Source: Oscillatoria sp. FACHB-1406
Lineage (GTDB): Bacteria; Cyanobacteriota; Cyanobacteriia; Cyanobacteriales; Spirulinaceae
Reading direction: 5' to 3'
Assembly: GCF_014698145.1 (NCBI RefSeq)
Contig: NZ_JACJSM010000012.1
Location: 1 to 64,000, forward strand
DNA: 64,000 nucleotides
Numbering within the stretch: position 1 is the stretch's first letter; every line of letters starts with the position of its first letter. Under the pieces are notes generated by a model. That model was given only the letters and a program-made list of their open reading frames with translations. It made no database searches and was not told the origin of the DNA. Below, piece by piece: positions 8,785-17,958 of this stretch. The translations under genes were made by a program, and so were the position numbers.

Positions 8785-9882
8785 ATGCCTAACGACTATC
8801 AAATCATTGATGCCGATGCCCACGTCTTCGAGCCTCTGCATATGTGGCAGGAGTATTTAGAACCTGAGTATAAAAGCTTTGCGCCATCCGCCGAGATGAA
8901 AATTCAGGGGGAGCCAATTTATCAAAAAGTCTCTCAAGAGGTTGTCGCTCATTGGAGTCAGCAAATTTTCAAAGCCTATCCCCTTGCAAGACACAAAGGA
9001 TTCACCAATAAGTTACACCTGGCAACCATGCAAGAAATGGGAATCGATGTTTCCTTTATTTATCCAACTCTCGGATTGGCGATTCAATCCGTTGACGCGC
9101 TAGCCCCTTCAGTAGCGGGGGCTTTTACCCGCGCTTATAATAACTGGTTGCAAGACTTTTGTAGCTACGATCCCCGAAGACTGAAAGGTATCGCGATCGT
9201 TAACCGTCACGCTCCCGAAGAAATGGTGGCAGAACTCCATCGAATCGCTAAATTGGGCTGGAAAGCGGTCTGTTTGCGTCCCAATCCCGTAAAAGGGCGA
9301 CTGCTGAGCGATCCGGTTTACGAAGGATTCTGGCAAGAGTGCGAAGATTTAGGAATAGCCGTAGGGATTCATGAAGGTACTCACAGTCGCTTGCCGAGCG
9401 CCGGAGCCGACCGATTTAACACCCGTTTCGCCTTGCGCTCCTGCTCGCATCCGATGGAACAGATGATGGCTCTGCTCGCCTTAATTGAAGGGGGCGTGTT
9501 AGAGCGTTATCCCAGACTGAAAGTCGGATTTCTAGAATCGGGGTGCGGTTGGCTTCCCTACTGGTTGTGGCGGTTAGATGAAGAATACGAGTGCCATTTC
9601 TGGGAAGTTAAGGAGACGGTGAAAATGAAACCTTCAGAATATTTTCGTCGCCAGTGCTTTGTTACCTTCGAGCCTTCAGAACCCTACCTAGAGCGCATTA
9701 TTGAGGAGATCGGTGCTGATAACTTACTATTTGGTTCCGACTACCCTCACATTCATTGGAAGCTTGATGAAGATGAACCCGAGGTTTTCGAGGTTAATCA
9801 ATGGCTTCATCAGCGATTGCCTGAAGACGCAATAAAAAAAATACTTTGGGAAAATCCCGCCCGTTTCTACGGTTTAACATAG
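8785..9882 (+). CDS. Amidohydrolase (ACMSD/Amidohydro_2 family)
   Basis: ATG 8785 (MPNDYQIIDADAH) is the natural start; an earlier in-frame ATG at 8695 only adds read-through of the preceding pseudogene. The 365-aa protein has metal-ligand motifs of amidohydrolase-2 enzymes: DADAH near the N-terminus, GIHEGTHSR (~192-200), ESGCGW (~251-256) and LFGSDYPH (~322-329). The substrate is unknown; relatives are decarboxylases and hydrolases of aromatic or peptide-like compounds. It lies directly after the degraded YcaO gene, so it may be the surviving part of a former RiPP cluster, but that is inference. Confidence 0.82.
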   Translation: MPNDYQIIDADAHVFEPLHMWQEYLEPEYKSFAPSAEMKIQGEPIYQKVSQEVVAHWSQQIFKAYPLARHKGFTNKLHLATMQEMGIDVSFIYPTLGLAIQSVDALAPSVAGAFTRAYNNWLQDFCSYDPRRLKGIAIVNRHAPEEMVAELHRIAKLGWKAVCLRPNPVKGRLLSDPVYEGFWQECEDLGIAVGIHEGTHSRLPSAGADRFNTRFALRSCSHPMEQMMALLALIEGGVLERYPRLKVGFLESGCGWLPYWLWRLDEEYECHFWEVKETVKMKPSEYFRRQCFVTFEPSEPYLERIIEEIGADNLLFGSDYPHIHWKLDEDEPEVFEVNQWLHQRLPEDAIKKILWENPARFYGLT

Positions 9883-9996
9883 TAAGAAATTCAAAAAAAA
9901 GACTGTCAACATCAATTCGGAGTCCGATTTAAACGCTCGCTCGTCATTGGGCAAGCGCCGTTCATTCAATGAAGCTAGAAGCCCGAGGTATTATTA

Positions 9997-12900
9997 ATGA
10001 TTGCGAACAATAGAGATCGCTACCAAATTATTTCCAAAATATACGAAAGTGCTAACTCTATAGTTTATAGAGCTATCTGGGAGCGAGATGACCGACCGAT
10101 TATTCTGAAGATTCTGAAAGAAGACTATCCCACCGTAGAGGAACTTACGCGATACAAGCAAGAGTATGAAATTACCCGCTCTCTAAATCTAGAGGGTGTG
10201 GTAAAGGTCTATGACTTGCAGAGATATCAAAACAGTCTTGCCATGTTTTTAGAGGATTTTGGTGGGGAATCCTTAAAGTTTTGGATGGCACAACGCAAAT
10301 TCACTCTAGAGGAATTTATTATTATCGCACGCCAGATCGCTGAGACTTTAAGTGCGATTCATGCCGCCAACATCATCCACAAAGACATCAATCCCTCTAA
10401 CATCGTCTATAACCCCGAAACCGGTCAGCTTAAAATCATTGACTTCGGAATTTCCGCCATCTTATCCCAGGAAAACCCCACCCTTACCAGCATCGATCGC
10501 CTAGAAGGAACCTTAGCCTATATTTCTCCCGAGCAAACTGGCAGAATGAACCGAGCGATCGATTCTCGCAGCGATCTTTACTCGCTCGGAATCACTTTCT
10601 ATCAATTACTGACCCATCGATTGCCTTTTGAGACCGCAGAGCCGATGGAGTTGGTACACTCCCACATTGCCAAACAAGCGATCGCTCCCCACTTAATAGA
10701 TAGTCATATTCCCAAAGCAATTTCGGACATCGTTCTTAAATTGATGTCGAAAACAGCCGAGGAACGATATAGCAGCGCTCTGGGACTGAAGGCAGATCTA
10801 GAAATCTGTTGGCAGCAGTTACAAAGCACGGGTCAAATCGCAGAATTTCCGCTCGGCGAAAGAGACATTCCCACTCGCCTACAAATTTCCCAAAAACTCT
10901 ACGGTCGCGAGGAGGAGATTGCCGGACTTTTATCTGCCTTCGAGCAAGTCGTGCAAGGGAAGACTGAAATGGCTCTCCTCGCTGGCTACTCTGGAGTGGG
11001 CAAGTCAGCGATCGTCAACGAGCTTCGGAAATTGATTCTCCAACAAGGAGGGAATTTCATTAGCGGTAAGTTCGATCAGTATACGCGAAACATCCCTTAT
11101 GCTGCCCTAATTCAAGCTTTCCAAGGATTGATACGGCAGCTACTCGCACAGAGCGAAGCGCAAATCCAAATTTGGAAACAGAATCTTTTGGAGGCTTTGG
11201 GTAGTAATGGGCAGATTCTTATTAACGCAATTCCCGAATTAGAATCAATTCTAGGCAAACAGCCCCCCATCCCGTCGTTAGGGCCGACGGAATCTCAAAA
11301 TCGCTTCAACTTAGTGTTTCAAAAATTTATTGGAGTTTTTACGAAGAAAGAACATCCTCTCGTTATCTTTCTCGACGATCTTCAGTGGGCAGACTTAGCA
11401 TCGTTGAAAGCACTAGAACTCCTAATGAGCGATCGCGAAAGCCAGTATTTATTAATCGTGGGAGCATACAGAGATAATGAAGTCACTCCGACTCATCCTC
11501 TGATGCAGACTTTAGAACAGGTTCAAAATATCGGTTTGCTCGTCAGACTCGTTCCCATTTCCCCATTGCAGCGCGATTGCGTTAGCCAATTGATTGCTGA
11601 TACCCTTGGTGCTTCACCAGAAAAAGTTAAAACTTTGGTAGATCTAGTCTTCAACAAGACCGATGGCAATCCCTTCTTCGTGACGCAATTGCTCAATTTT
11701 TTATATACAGAAGGATTACTATACTTTGACTCTTTACAGTGGGTGTGGAAATGGAATATCGAGCAAATTCAAGCAGTCGAAACCAGCCAGAATGTTGTCG
11801 AACTCACAATCGGCAAAATGAGGAAGCTCGCTCCTAAAACGCAGAATATTTTAAAGTTAGCTGCCTGCGTTGGAAACCAATTCGATCTAGAAGTTCTTGC
11901 CGTTGTTAACGCCCAATCTATATCAGAGACTGCGATTGAGCTTTATCCCGCCCTGCAAGAAGGTTTAGTTTTACCGTTGAGCGACGCTTACAAAATTCCT
12001 TTGCATTGGCATCGGGAAATATCCGCAGATAATGCTGAATTTTCTCCAACTTTCGTCCCTAAATATTCCTCTTCAATTTCCTACAGATTTTTGCACGATC
12101 GCGTTCAGCAAGCCGCCTACGCACTCATACCAGAAGAGCGAAAAAAGGAAGTTCACCTAAGAATCGGTCAACTCCTTTTGGAAAATATTGCCTCCGAAAA
12201 GTTAGAAGATCGTATTTTCTCTCTAGTTAACCACTTCAATATCGGTCAATCTTTAATTGCCGAGCGATCGCAAAGACACGATCTCGCTCGTTTCAATCTA
12301 ATTGCGGCTAGAAAAGCTAAAAGTGCAGCCGCTTACGAATCTGCCCTTAAATACTTAGAAACGGGAATCGTTCTTTTGTCATACGATAGCTGGGAAGATA
12401 CTTATGAGTTAACCCTATCTCTCCATCTAGAATTGGTAGAGATGCAATACGTTACTACTCAGTTTGAGGCAGCAGAACAGTTTTCTGCAATTATTCTCGA
12501 ACGGGCTAAAACCCTTCTCGATCGGATTAAGGTTTATGAGTTGAAAATTCTGTCTCACATTGCAAGAATGGAACTTAATGCAGCGGTAGACCTTGCAATA
12601 AAAGTTTTAGAACTATTAGAAATAGTTCTTCCCAAAGAGCCGACTATCCAGCAAGTTAATGCCGCACAAGAATCAATAGAATTGCTTCTGAAAAATAAGC
12701 AAGTTGAAAATTTATTCAACTTGCCAGATATGAAAGATTCCAATAAGCTGGCGGCGGTTAGAATTTTGCTGAGCGTCAGTTCGGCTGCAATCATTACAAC
12801 TCCGCTTCTTTACTCTCTAGTCATAATGACTGAAGTGAATCTTTGTATCGCTTACGGTAATGCACCTCAAGCGGCTGGTGCATACATTTATTTTGGGACA

Positions 12901-15387
12901 CTTCTGTGCGCTAAGAAAGATGTTGAGTCAGGATATCGGTTTGGAAAACTGTCGTTAAGGTTGTTGGAAGAAACTAATCGTCGAGAATCTAAGTCTCTAG
13001 TTTTACACTATCTCAACGGATTTATTCGCCCTTGGAAAGAGTCAATTCGCAACAGTAATATTATTGAAATGTTGAGAGAGGCGCTTAATGTTGGCTTGGA
13101 GACTGGAGATATAGAAACAGCTTCTTTTAATGCTTCAGCTTATTGTCTATTTTCTCTCTTTGCTGGTATTCCTCTCGATCGCGTGATTAAAAGATACGAA
13201 AAATATATAAAATTAGCAGATAAATTAAAACAAGCATATACTGTCTTTTATATGAAAAATTCAAGTAAGACTGCTAAAAGTTTACTTGAAGGATACTCAG
13301 AACGATATTGTTTAGTTGCTGGTGACTCTCCCGAAGAAGAAGAGAAGTTACTCGAACAGTGGACTCAAGAGCAAGCAGCATGGTTGCTCTTCAGCACTTA
13401 CCTAGCAAAAACTATTTCATACTACTTTTTCAAAGACTACGATCTCGCAATAGTGAGTACAATTAAAGCGGATGAATATGCTGCTAGTTCGGCAGCATAT
13501 ATTGTGGCAGTGCAGCATAATTTTTACCATTCTCTTGCTATACTTGCTGGCTATTTTTCTAATAGTAGCGATCGCAACGAAGAAGCATTAGAGCGAGTAT
13601 CGAGAAACCAAGAAATCTTAAAGATTTGGGCATCTCATTGCCCAGAAAACTTTCAACATAAGTATCAGTTAGTTGAAGCAGAAAGGGCGCGGCTACTCGG
13701 ACAAAATTGGGAAGCAACGGAACTGTACGAGCAAGCGATTCTAGGAGCTAGAGAAGGAGGATTTATCCATGAGGAAGCCTTAGCTTCTGAACGTGCTGCC
13801 GAATTTTATTTTTCCCTAGGCAGAAAAGAAACAGGTCGATTTTACCTCAATGATGCTTATTTTTGTTACAGTCAGTGGGGTGCAAAAGCGAAAGTGAAAA
13901 AGTTAGAAGAAGACTATTCACAATATTTATTAAAATCAAATATCCACAACAAATCTAATAATATAGATAACATTACATCAACGACAGATAGCACAGTAAC
14001 TACTACGGGTTCTAACGGTAAAGGACTCGATTTAAACACAATCGTCAAAGCCTCTCAAACCATTTCCGGCGAAATCGACACCGAAAAACTCCTGCAAAAA
14101 CTCATGAAAATCGTCATTGAAAATGCTGGCGCGCAAAAAGGTTTGCTGCTCCTAGAAACTGCCGGCAACTGGGCGATTGAAGCCGAAGGAACCGTCGATG
14201 TTGAAGACGTTCGACTGCTCCGCTCCCTTCCCATCGACACCCTAGACCCCGACCAACAAACGCCCCTCCTCTCCGCCTCCATCGTCAACTACGTCGCTCG
14301 CACTCAAGAAAGCATCGTCCTCAACGACGCAACTCAAGAAGGACAATTTATCAACGACCCCTATATCCTCGCCGCCCAACCTAAATCTGTCCTCTGCGCC
14401 CCCATTATCAATCAGGGCAAACTCATCGGCATCGTCTACCTAGAAAATAATCTCACAACTGGCGCTTTCACCGCAGACCGATTAGCCGTATTAAGCATCC
14501 TTTCTGCCCAAGCTTCTATCTCCATTGAAAATGCTCAACTTTACCAAAACTTAGAGCAGAAAGTCGAAGAACGCACCGAAGAACTCGCCACAGCCAATGC
14601 AGAGATTTTAGTCTTAAACGAGCGACTCAGAGCCGAAAATCTGCGGATGAGTGCCGAACTCGAAGTTACTCGCCGCCTGCAACAAATGATTCTACCGAAA
14701 CCCGCAGAACTCGAAGCGATCGAAGGAATAACAATTTCCGGATTTATGGAACCGGCAGAGGAAGTTGGCGGCGACTATTACGATGTTCTCCGTCGCGGCG
14801 ATAAAGCAATGATTAGTATTGGCGATGTCACCGGACACGGTTTGGAAAGTGGCGTTCTAATGATTATGGCTCAAACCGCAATTCGGACTTTGTTAACGCA
14901 GGGCGAAACTAATCCCGCTAAGTTTTTGCAAACGGTCAACCAAACGATCTTTGATAACGTCGAGCGGATGGATGCCAATAAAAATATGAGTCTGTCTTTA
15001 CTGGAATATCAAAACCAAAGTCTGCGTTTGAGCGGACAGCACGAAGAAGCGATCGTCGTGCGAAATGATGGTGAAGTCGAGCGCATCGATACGATCGATC
15101 TCGGCTTTCCCCTCGGTTTAGAAGCCGACATTTCCGACTTTATCGCTTCAACTGAAATCCCGTTAAATTCTGGAGATGTTGTTGTTCTGTATACCGATGG
15201 AATTACCGAAGCCTTCGATATTAATAATGTTGAATATGGGATAGAGCGCTTAATTGAAGTGGTGGTTCAAAATCGGGGACGAGAGGCAGCCGAAATCGAG
15301 CGAGCGGTGATTGAGGATGTGCGTCAATACATCGGGGAGCAAAAAGTATTTGACGATATTACTTTAGTGGTTATCAAAAAAAGTTGA
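9997..15387 (+). CDS. Ser/Thr kinase - AAA-like ATPase - GAF - SpoIIE phosphatase fusion
   Basis: This 1796-aa signalling protein has, in order: a Ser/Thr kinase domain (~8-270) with HKDINPSN (128-135) and DFG (149-151); a STAND/AAA-type ATPase with P-loop GYSGVGKS (~330-337) and Walker B FLDDLQWAD (~458-466); a long helical, TPR-like region (~620-1310); a Ser/Thr/Asn-rich linker; GAF (~1346-1505); coiled coil (~1518-1566); and a PP2C/SpoIIE phosphatase (~1580-1796) with EVGGDYYD, GDVTGHG and YTDGITEA. It resembles the cyanobacterial HstK-type kinases but ends in a phosphatase instead of a histidine kinase. Kinase and phosphatase residues all look intact. No membrane segment is seen. Confidence 0.88.
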   Translation: MIANNRDRYQIISKIYESANSIVYRAIWERDDRPIILKILKEDYPTVEELTRYKQEYEITRSLNLEGVVKVYDLQRYQNSLAMFLEDFGGESLKFWMAQRKFTLEEFIIIARQIAETLSAIHAANIIHKDINPSNIVYNPETGQLKIIDFGISAILSQENPTLTSIDRLEGTLAYISPEQTGRMNRAIDSRSDLYSLGITFYQLLTHRLPFETAEPMELVHSHIAKQAIAPHLIDSHIPKAISDIVLKLMSKTAEERYSSALGLKADLEICWQQLQSTGQIAEFPLGERDIPTRLQISQKLYGREEEIAGLLSAFEQVVQGKTEMALLAGYSGVGKSAIVNELRKLILQQGGNFISGKFDQYTRNIPYAALIQAFQGLIRQLLAQSEAQIQIWKQNLLEALGSNGQILINAIPELESILGKQPPIPSLGPTESQNRFNLVFQKFIGVFTKKEHPLVIFLDDLQWADLASLKALELLMSDRESQYLLIVGAYRDNEVTPTHPLMQTLEQVQNIGLLVRLVPISPLQRDCVSQLIADTLGASPEKVKTLVDLVFNKTDGNPFFVTQLLNFLYTEGLLYFDSLQWVWKWNIEQIQAVETSQNVVELTIGKMRKLAPKTQNILKLAACVGNQFDLEVLAVVNAQSISETAIELYPALQEGLVLPLSDAYKIPLHWHREISADNAEFSPTFVPKYSSSISYRFLHDRVQQAAYALIPEERKKEVHLRIGQLLLENIASEKLEDRIFSLVNHFNIGQSLIAERSQRHDLARFNLIAARKAKSAAAYESALKYLETGIVLLSYDSWEDTYELTLSLHLELVEMQYVTTQFEAAEQFSAIILERAKTLLDRIKVYELKILSHIARMELNAAVDLAIKVLELLEIVLPKEPTIQQVNAAQESIELLLKNKQVENLFNLPDMKDSNKLAAVRILLSVSSAAIITTPLLYSLVIMTEVNLCIAYGNAPQAAGAYIYFGTLLCAKKDVESGYRFGKLSLRLLEETNRRESKSLVLHYLNGFIRPWKESIRNSNIIEMLREALNVGLETGDIETASFNASAYCLFSLFAGIPLDRVIKRYEKYIKLADKLKQAYTVFYMKNSSKTAKSLLEGYSERYCLVAGDSPEEEEKLLEQWTQEQAAWLLFSTYLAKTISYYFFKDYDLAIVSTIKADEYAASSAAYIVAVQHNFYHSLAILAGYFSNSSDRNEEALERVSRNQEILKIWASHCPENFQHKYQLVEAERARLLGQNWEATELYEQAILGAREGGFIHEEALASERAAEFYFSLGRKETGRFYLNDAYFCYSQWGAKAKVKKLEEDYSQYLLKSNIHNKSNNIDNITSTTDSTVTTTGSNGKGLDLNTIVKASQTISGEIDTEKLLQKLMKIVIENAGAQKGLLLLETAGNWAIEAEGTVDVEDVRLLRSLPIDTLDPDQQTPLLSASIVNYVARTQESIVLNDATQEGQFINDPYILAAQPKSVLCAPIINQGKLIGIVYLENNLTTGAFTADRLAVLSILSAQASISIENAQLYQNLEQKVEERTEELATANAEILVLNERLRAENLRMSAELEVTRRLQQMILPKPAELEAIEGITISGFMEPAEEVGGDYYDVLRRGDKAMISIGDVTGHGLESGVLMIMAQTAIRTLLTQGETNPAKFLQTVNQTIFDNVERMDANKNMSLSLLEYQNQSLRLSGQHEEAIVVRNDGEVERIDTIDLGFPLGLEADISDFIASTEIPLNSGDVVVLYTDGITEAFDINNVEYGIERLIEVVVQNRGREAAEIERAVIEDVRQYIGEQKVFDDITLVVIKKS

Positions 15388-15416
15388 AGCCCAATTTTAT
15401 TAAAAAAACTGGGCTT
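15387..15416. terminator. Bidirectional hairpin terminator
   Basis: AAGCCCA at 15387-15393 pairs with TGGGCTT at 15410-15416 around an A/T-rich interior that extends the stem with TTTT/AAAA. It overlaps the kinase-fusion stop codon and lies 12 bases from the stop of the opposing gene, so it can end both transcripts. Confidence 0.65.
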
Positions 15417-15427
15417 TAGGAGTGGGT

Positions 15428-16477
15428 TTATTCGGGGTTTTTCTGGGGATTTCGAGCCGGTTTAATCGGTTTGGGAACGGGACGCGGAGGGGCTTTACTC
15501 GCATCCCGAGGCGGAGTAGGTCGTTCGGGGAGACTGCCCTCGCGACGGGGGAATTTACCCGGCGGTCGTCGTCCTTGACTATTATTTCTGGAGAAGGGCT
15601 TTTTCTTTTCGCCCGGTTTGCGTTTTTTAATCGGCATGGTGCCGATATCAGTCGCTTCCTCAATCGCTAAGGTATTGCCCTGCAACATGACCTGCACATC
15701 CCAAAAATGACCGAGAACGCGCTCGGTAGGGGCGACTCCTTTAAGCGTCAGTTTAAAGTAGCGAGAGCGATCCGCTTCTTTACGCGGTGCTTGTTGCACT
15801 TTAATAATCAGCTTTTCGTCTTCCTTGGCGTAGAAAACCGCCTCGCCGCGAATCGAAAAATAGCCATCTCTGAGGGCGAGGGTTGGCTCGGGTTCGGCAG
15901 ATTCGGAAGAAGCCTCGGTACTCTCGGAACTCACTGGGGCTTCCGGTTCGGTTTGAGCGGGCGCATTGGCTTCGGCTTCGGGTTGGGCAGCTTCTGCCGA
16001 ATCGATCGCGCGATCGCTTTTCGTGCCGAGAACCTCCGGTTCCCAAACCCCCACAATTTGAACGTGCAGGTCGCCTTCTTGCCGAGTGCGCGGATAAACG
16101 ACCCACAAGTGAGGAGCGCTCAAATCTAAATGATTCTTAACAACGCCGATCGCGCGGCCCAAAAGAACGGCATCAATCGGCGTACCATCGACAGCATTGA
16201 GCGTTCCGCGCGTCAGGGATTCTTCGCTGGGTTGGTAGCAACCGCGAACCAAGCCGATGGCGCGGTACTGACGGGGGTCGCTGGGGGGCGGGATGGGATG
16301 GTTTCGGACGGGGACGGTTAGAGTCACGGGACTAAGATCGGCAGGAGTTGAGGGATGGTTTCGAGTAGATTCGCCAGCATCGGGACTGGGAGACTGGCTT
16401 TTGCGAGTAGATAATGGCTCGGAGCGATCGCTCTTAGGGGAGGGTGATTCGGAAGACCGATTCACAGTCGGATTCAT
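15428..16477 (-). CDS. Cyanobacterial protein with disordered Glu/Ala linker and basic tail, unknown
   Basis: About 349 aa if it starts at ATG 16477 (MNPTVNRSSES); an upstream in-frame ATG at 16501 adds eight residues. Layout: a Pro/Ser-rich N-terminus, a conserved block ~60-140 (RQYRAIGLVRGCYQPSEESLTRGTL, GRAIGVVKNHLDL, HLWVVYPRT), an acidic low-complexity linker (~155-205), a second block (~205-280, GYFSIRGEAVFY, FKLTLKG) and a Lys/Arg/Pro tail. The blocks suggest an OB-like or RNA-related fold, but I do not recognise the family. The basic tail would suit nucleic-acid binding. Confidence 0.65.
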   Translation of the reverse strand: MNPTVNRSSESPSPKSDRSEPLSTRKSQSPSPDAGESTRNHPSTPADLSPVTLTVPVRNHPIPPPSDPRQYRAIGLVRGCYQPSEESLTRGTLNAVDGTPIDAVLLGRAIGVVKNHLDLSAPHLWVVYPRTRQEGDLHVQIVGVWEPEVLGTKSDRAIDSAEAAQPEAEANAPAQTEPEAPVSSESTEASSESAEPEPTLALRDGYFSIRGEAVFYAKEDEKLIIKVQQAPRKEADRSRYFKLTLKGVAPTERVLGHFWDVQVMLQGNTLAIEEATDIGTMPIKKRKPGEKKKPFSRNNSQGRRPPGKFPRREGSLPERPTPPRDASKAPPRPVPKPIKPARNPQKNPE

Positions 16478-16984
16478 AAAAACTCCTTGCGGCGGAGACA
16501 CACAATTTCCTAGCAGTGTTGCTAAGGATTAGCTCGGTAGGCGAATCAGGCTTTAGCAACAGAAGGAGACACTTACAGTTGTTCGATCTCGATGCTAGCC
16601 CAAAATTTTCATTCTGGGTTTTTGCGATCGCGCGATCGGCAATCTGCGGCACTCCTTCATTTATTAACCTGAGTCTGCCTATTTTACTCAATGCAGGGGA
16701 TCGCCGCGTATATCCGCATAGTTTAGCGAAATCTTTAAATTTCTCGATAAACGATAGTTTAGTAAAATCTTTTAATTTCTCGGACAATAATTGTCAATCA
16801 CCCCTGCCCTCGCTGGCAAGGAGTGGCAAAGGAATTGCAAGATTGCCGCGAACGCAAGCAATATTTTTGGTAGTCTATAGTATTGTCTAAGCTTGTCTAA
16901 GCTAAAAGTTGACAAACGGCTCTGCTGAAATTAAGCATTGCTCGATCGAGAAAATTGAGTTCTATGTAGGGTTTGTGAGGCACT
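16478..16984. other. Intergenic region between divergent genes with a 28-bp repeat pair
   Basis: No protein gene is supported. Two copies of a 28-bp AT-rich unit, each beginning TAGTTTAG and ending TTTCTCG, start at 16719 and 16755 (36 bases apart, 25 of 28 identical). A hairpin-like CCCAAAA...TCTGGG followed by TTTTT lies at about 16599-16624. The region must carry the promoters of both divergent genes, but I could not pick out convincing boxes. Confidence 0.5.
16719..16782 (+). repeat. Pair of 28-bp direct repeats
   Basis: Units at 16719-16746 and 16755-16782 share 25 of 28 bases, with TAGTTTAG at the start and AATTTCTCG at the end, on a 36-bp period. The spacing of about 3.4 helical turns and the location upstream of the TPR gene would fit two binding sites for one regulator. 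Confidence 0.55.
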
Positions 16985-17848
16985 ATGGCAAGAACGGCAA
17001 CACGAGGTAGAAGTTGGCTTTATCTGGGCATTCTCTTAATTGCCCTGCTAGGAACGGGAGCGTGCTTGTTCCTGTTGTTCGTGCAGTTGCTCGAGCGAGA
17101 ACGCAGCGCGGTCATTGCACCTAGCGTTGAAGCCAATCCCGCACCCACCGTCCTCCAAAACAGCGAAGAACTGGAAACCAAAGCCAAAGGCTTAGAGTTA
17201 GTCTTACAACAAAGCGACAAAAACACCGATGCCCTCGAAGGCTTAGTGAAAGTTCGCCTCGAGCAAGGCAACCTACGCGAAGCCCTCGTACCGTTAGAAA
17301 AGTTAGCCGACCTCAAACCGCAAATTCCGGACTATCGCATTCTCCTAGCCGAAGGCAAACAACAGATTGGCGATTCTGAAGCTGCGTTTGCTGCCTACGA
17401 AAAGGTTCTCAATAGCAGCCCCGGTAACATTAAAGCCTTGCAAGGGATGGTTAACCTGCAATTAGCCCAAAATCGACCCGAAGGCGCGATCGGGCGCTTG
17501 CAAGACACGCTCAAAATCGCCGCGCAAGCCAACGCTACCAGCCCCGGACAGTGGGATATTGTTTCTATCCAACTGCTCCTCGCTCAAGTTTACGTGCGCC
17601 AAAACCGTCTCACTGAAGCGAACGCCGTTTACGATCAAGCGATCGAAGCCAATCCCCAAGACTTTCGCCCCGTCTTCGCCAAAGCCACGATCCTCAAACA
17701 GCAAGGACTCGATGCCGCCGCCAAACCCCTCTTCATTCGCGCCGCTAACCTCGCCCCGCCCAAGTACAAAGATCAACTCAAACAGATCGTTGACCAATTC
17801 CCCGCCGACTCTTCCCCCGCCAAAGAGCCAGCAAAAGCCAACCCTTGA
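16985..17848 (+). CDS. Membrane-anchored TPR protein
   Basis: A 287-aa protein with one N-terminal membrane helix (residues ~12-36, LYLGILLIALLGTGACLFLL) followed by tetratricopeptide repeats (~60-270), for example ALEGLVKVRLEQGNLREALV, AAFAAYEKVLNSSPGNIKAL and LLAQVYVRQNRLTEANAVYD. TPR arrays are protein-binding scaffolds; partner unknown. The protein ends in a Pro/Ala-rich tail. It is followed by a tandem-repeat spacer and a hydrolase gene on the same strand. Confidence 0.8.
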   Translation: MARTATRGRSWLYLGILLIALLGTGACLFLLFVQLLERERSAVIAPSVEANPAPTVLQNSEELETKAKGLELVLQQSDKNTDALEGLVKVRLEQGNLREALVPLEKLADLKPQIPDYRILLAEGKQQIGDSEAAFAAYEKVLNSSPGNIKALQGMVNLQLAQNRPEGAIGRLQDTLKIAAQANATSPGQWDIVSIQLLLAQVYVRQNRLTEANAVYDQAIEANPQDFRPVFAKATILKQQGLDAAAKPLFIRAANLAPPKYKDQLKQIVDQFPADSSPAKEPAKANP

Positions 17849-17945
17849 TAATTCGTAGTTCGTAGTTTGTAATTCGTAATTCGTAGTTTGTAATTCGTAA
17901 TTCGTAATTCGTAATTCGTAATTCATCACTCATAATTCATAATTC
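17849..17945. repeat. Short tandem repeat run (aattcgt / agttcgt units)
   Basis: About 95 bases made almost only of 7- to 10-base units related to aattcgt and agtttgt, ending in aattcat. This is the class of heptameric short tandem repeats common between cyanobacterial genes. Similar runs occur at 21958-21990, 45459-45490 and 61730-61757. Confidence 0.85.
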
Positions 17946-17958
17946 TCCCCCTCCCCGC

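Noticed and set aside
15707-16129. 140-codon frame opposite the basic-tail protein gene
   Set aside because: Antisense shadow of 15428-16477, rich in Arg/Gly/Phe as expected from the reverse frame.
17849-17945. Tandem aattcgt repeats considered as a CRISPR array
   Set aside because: Units are 7-10 bases with no unique spacers; this is a heptameric intergenic repeat. No cas gene and no CRISPR array is seen in the window.
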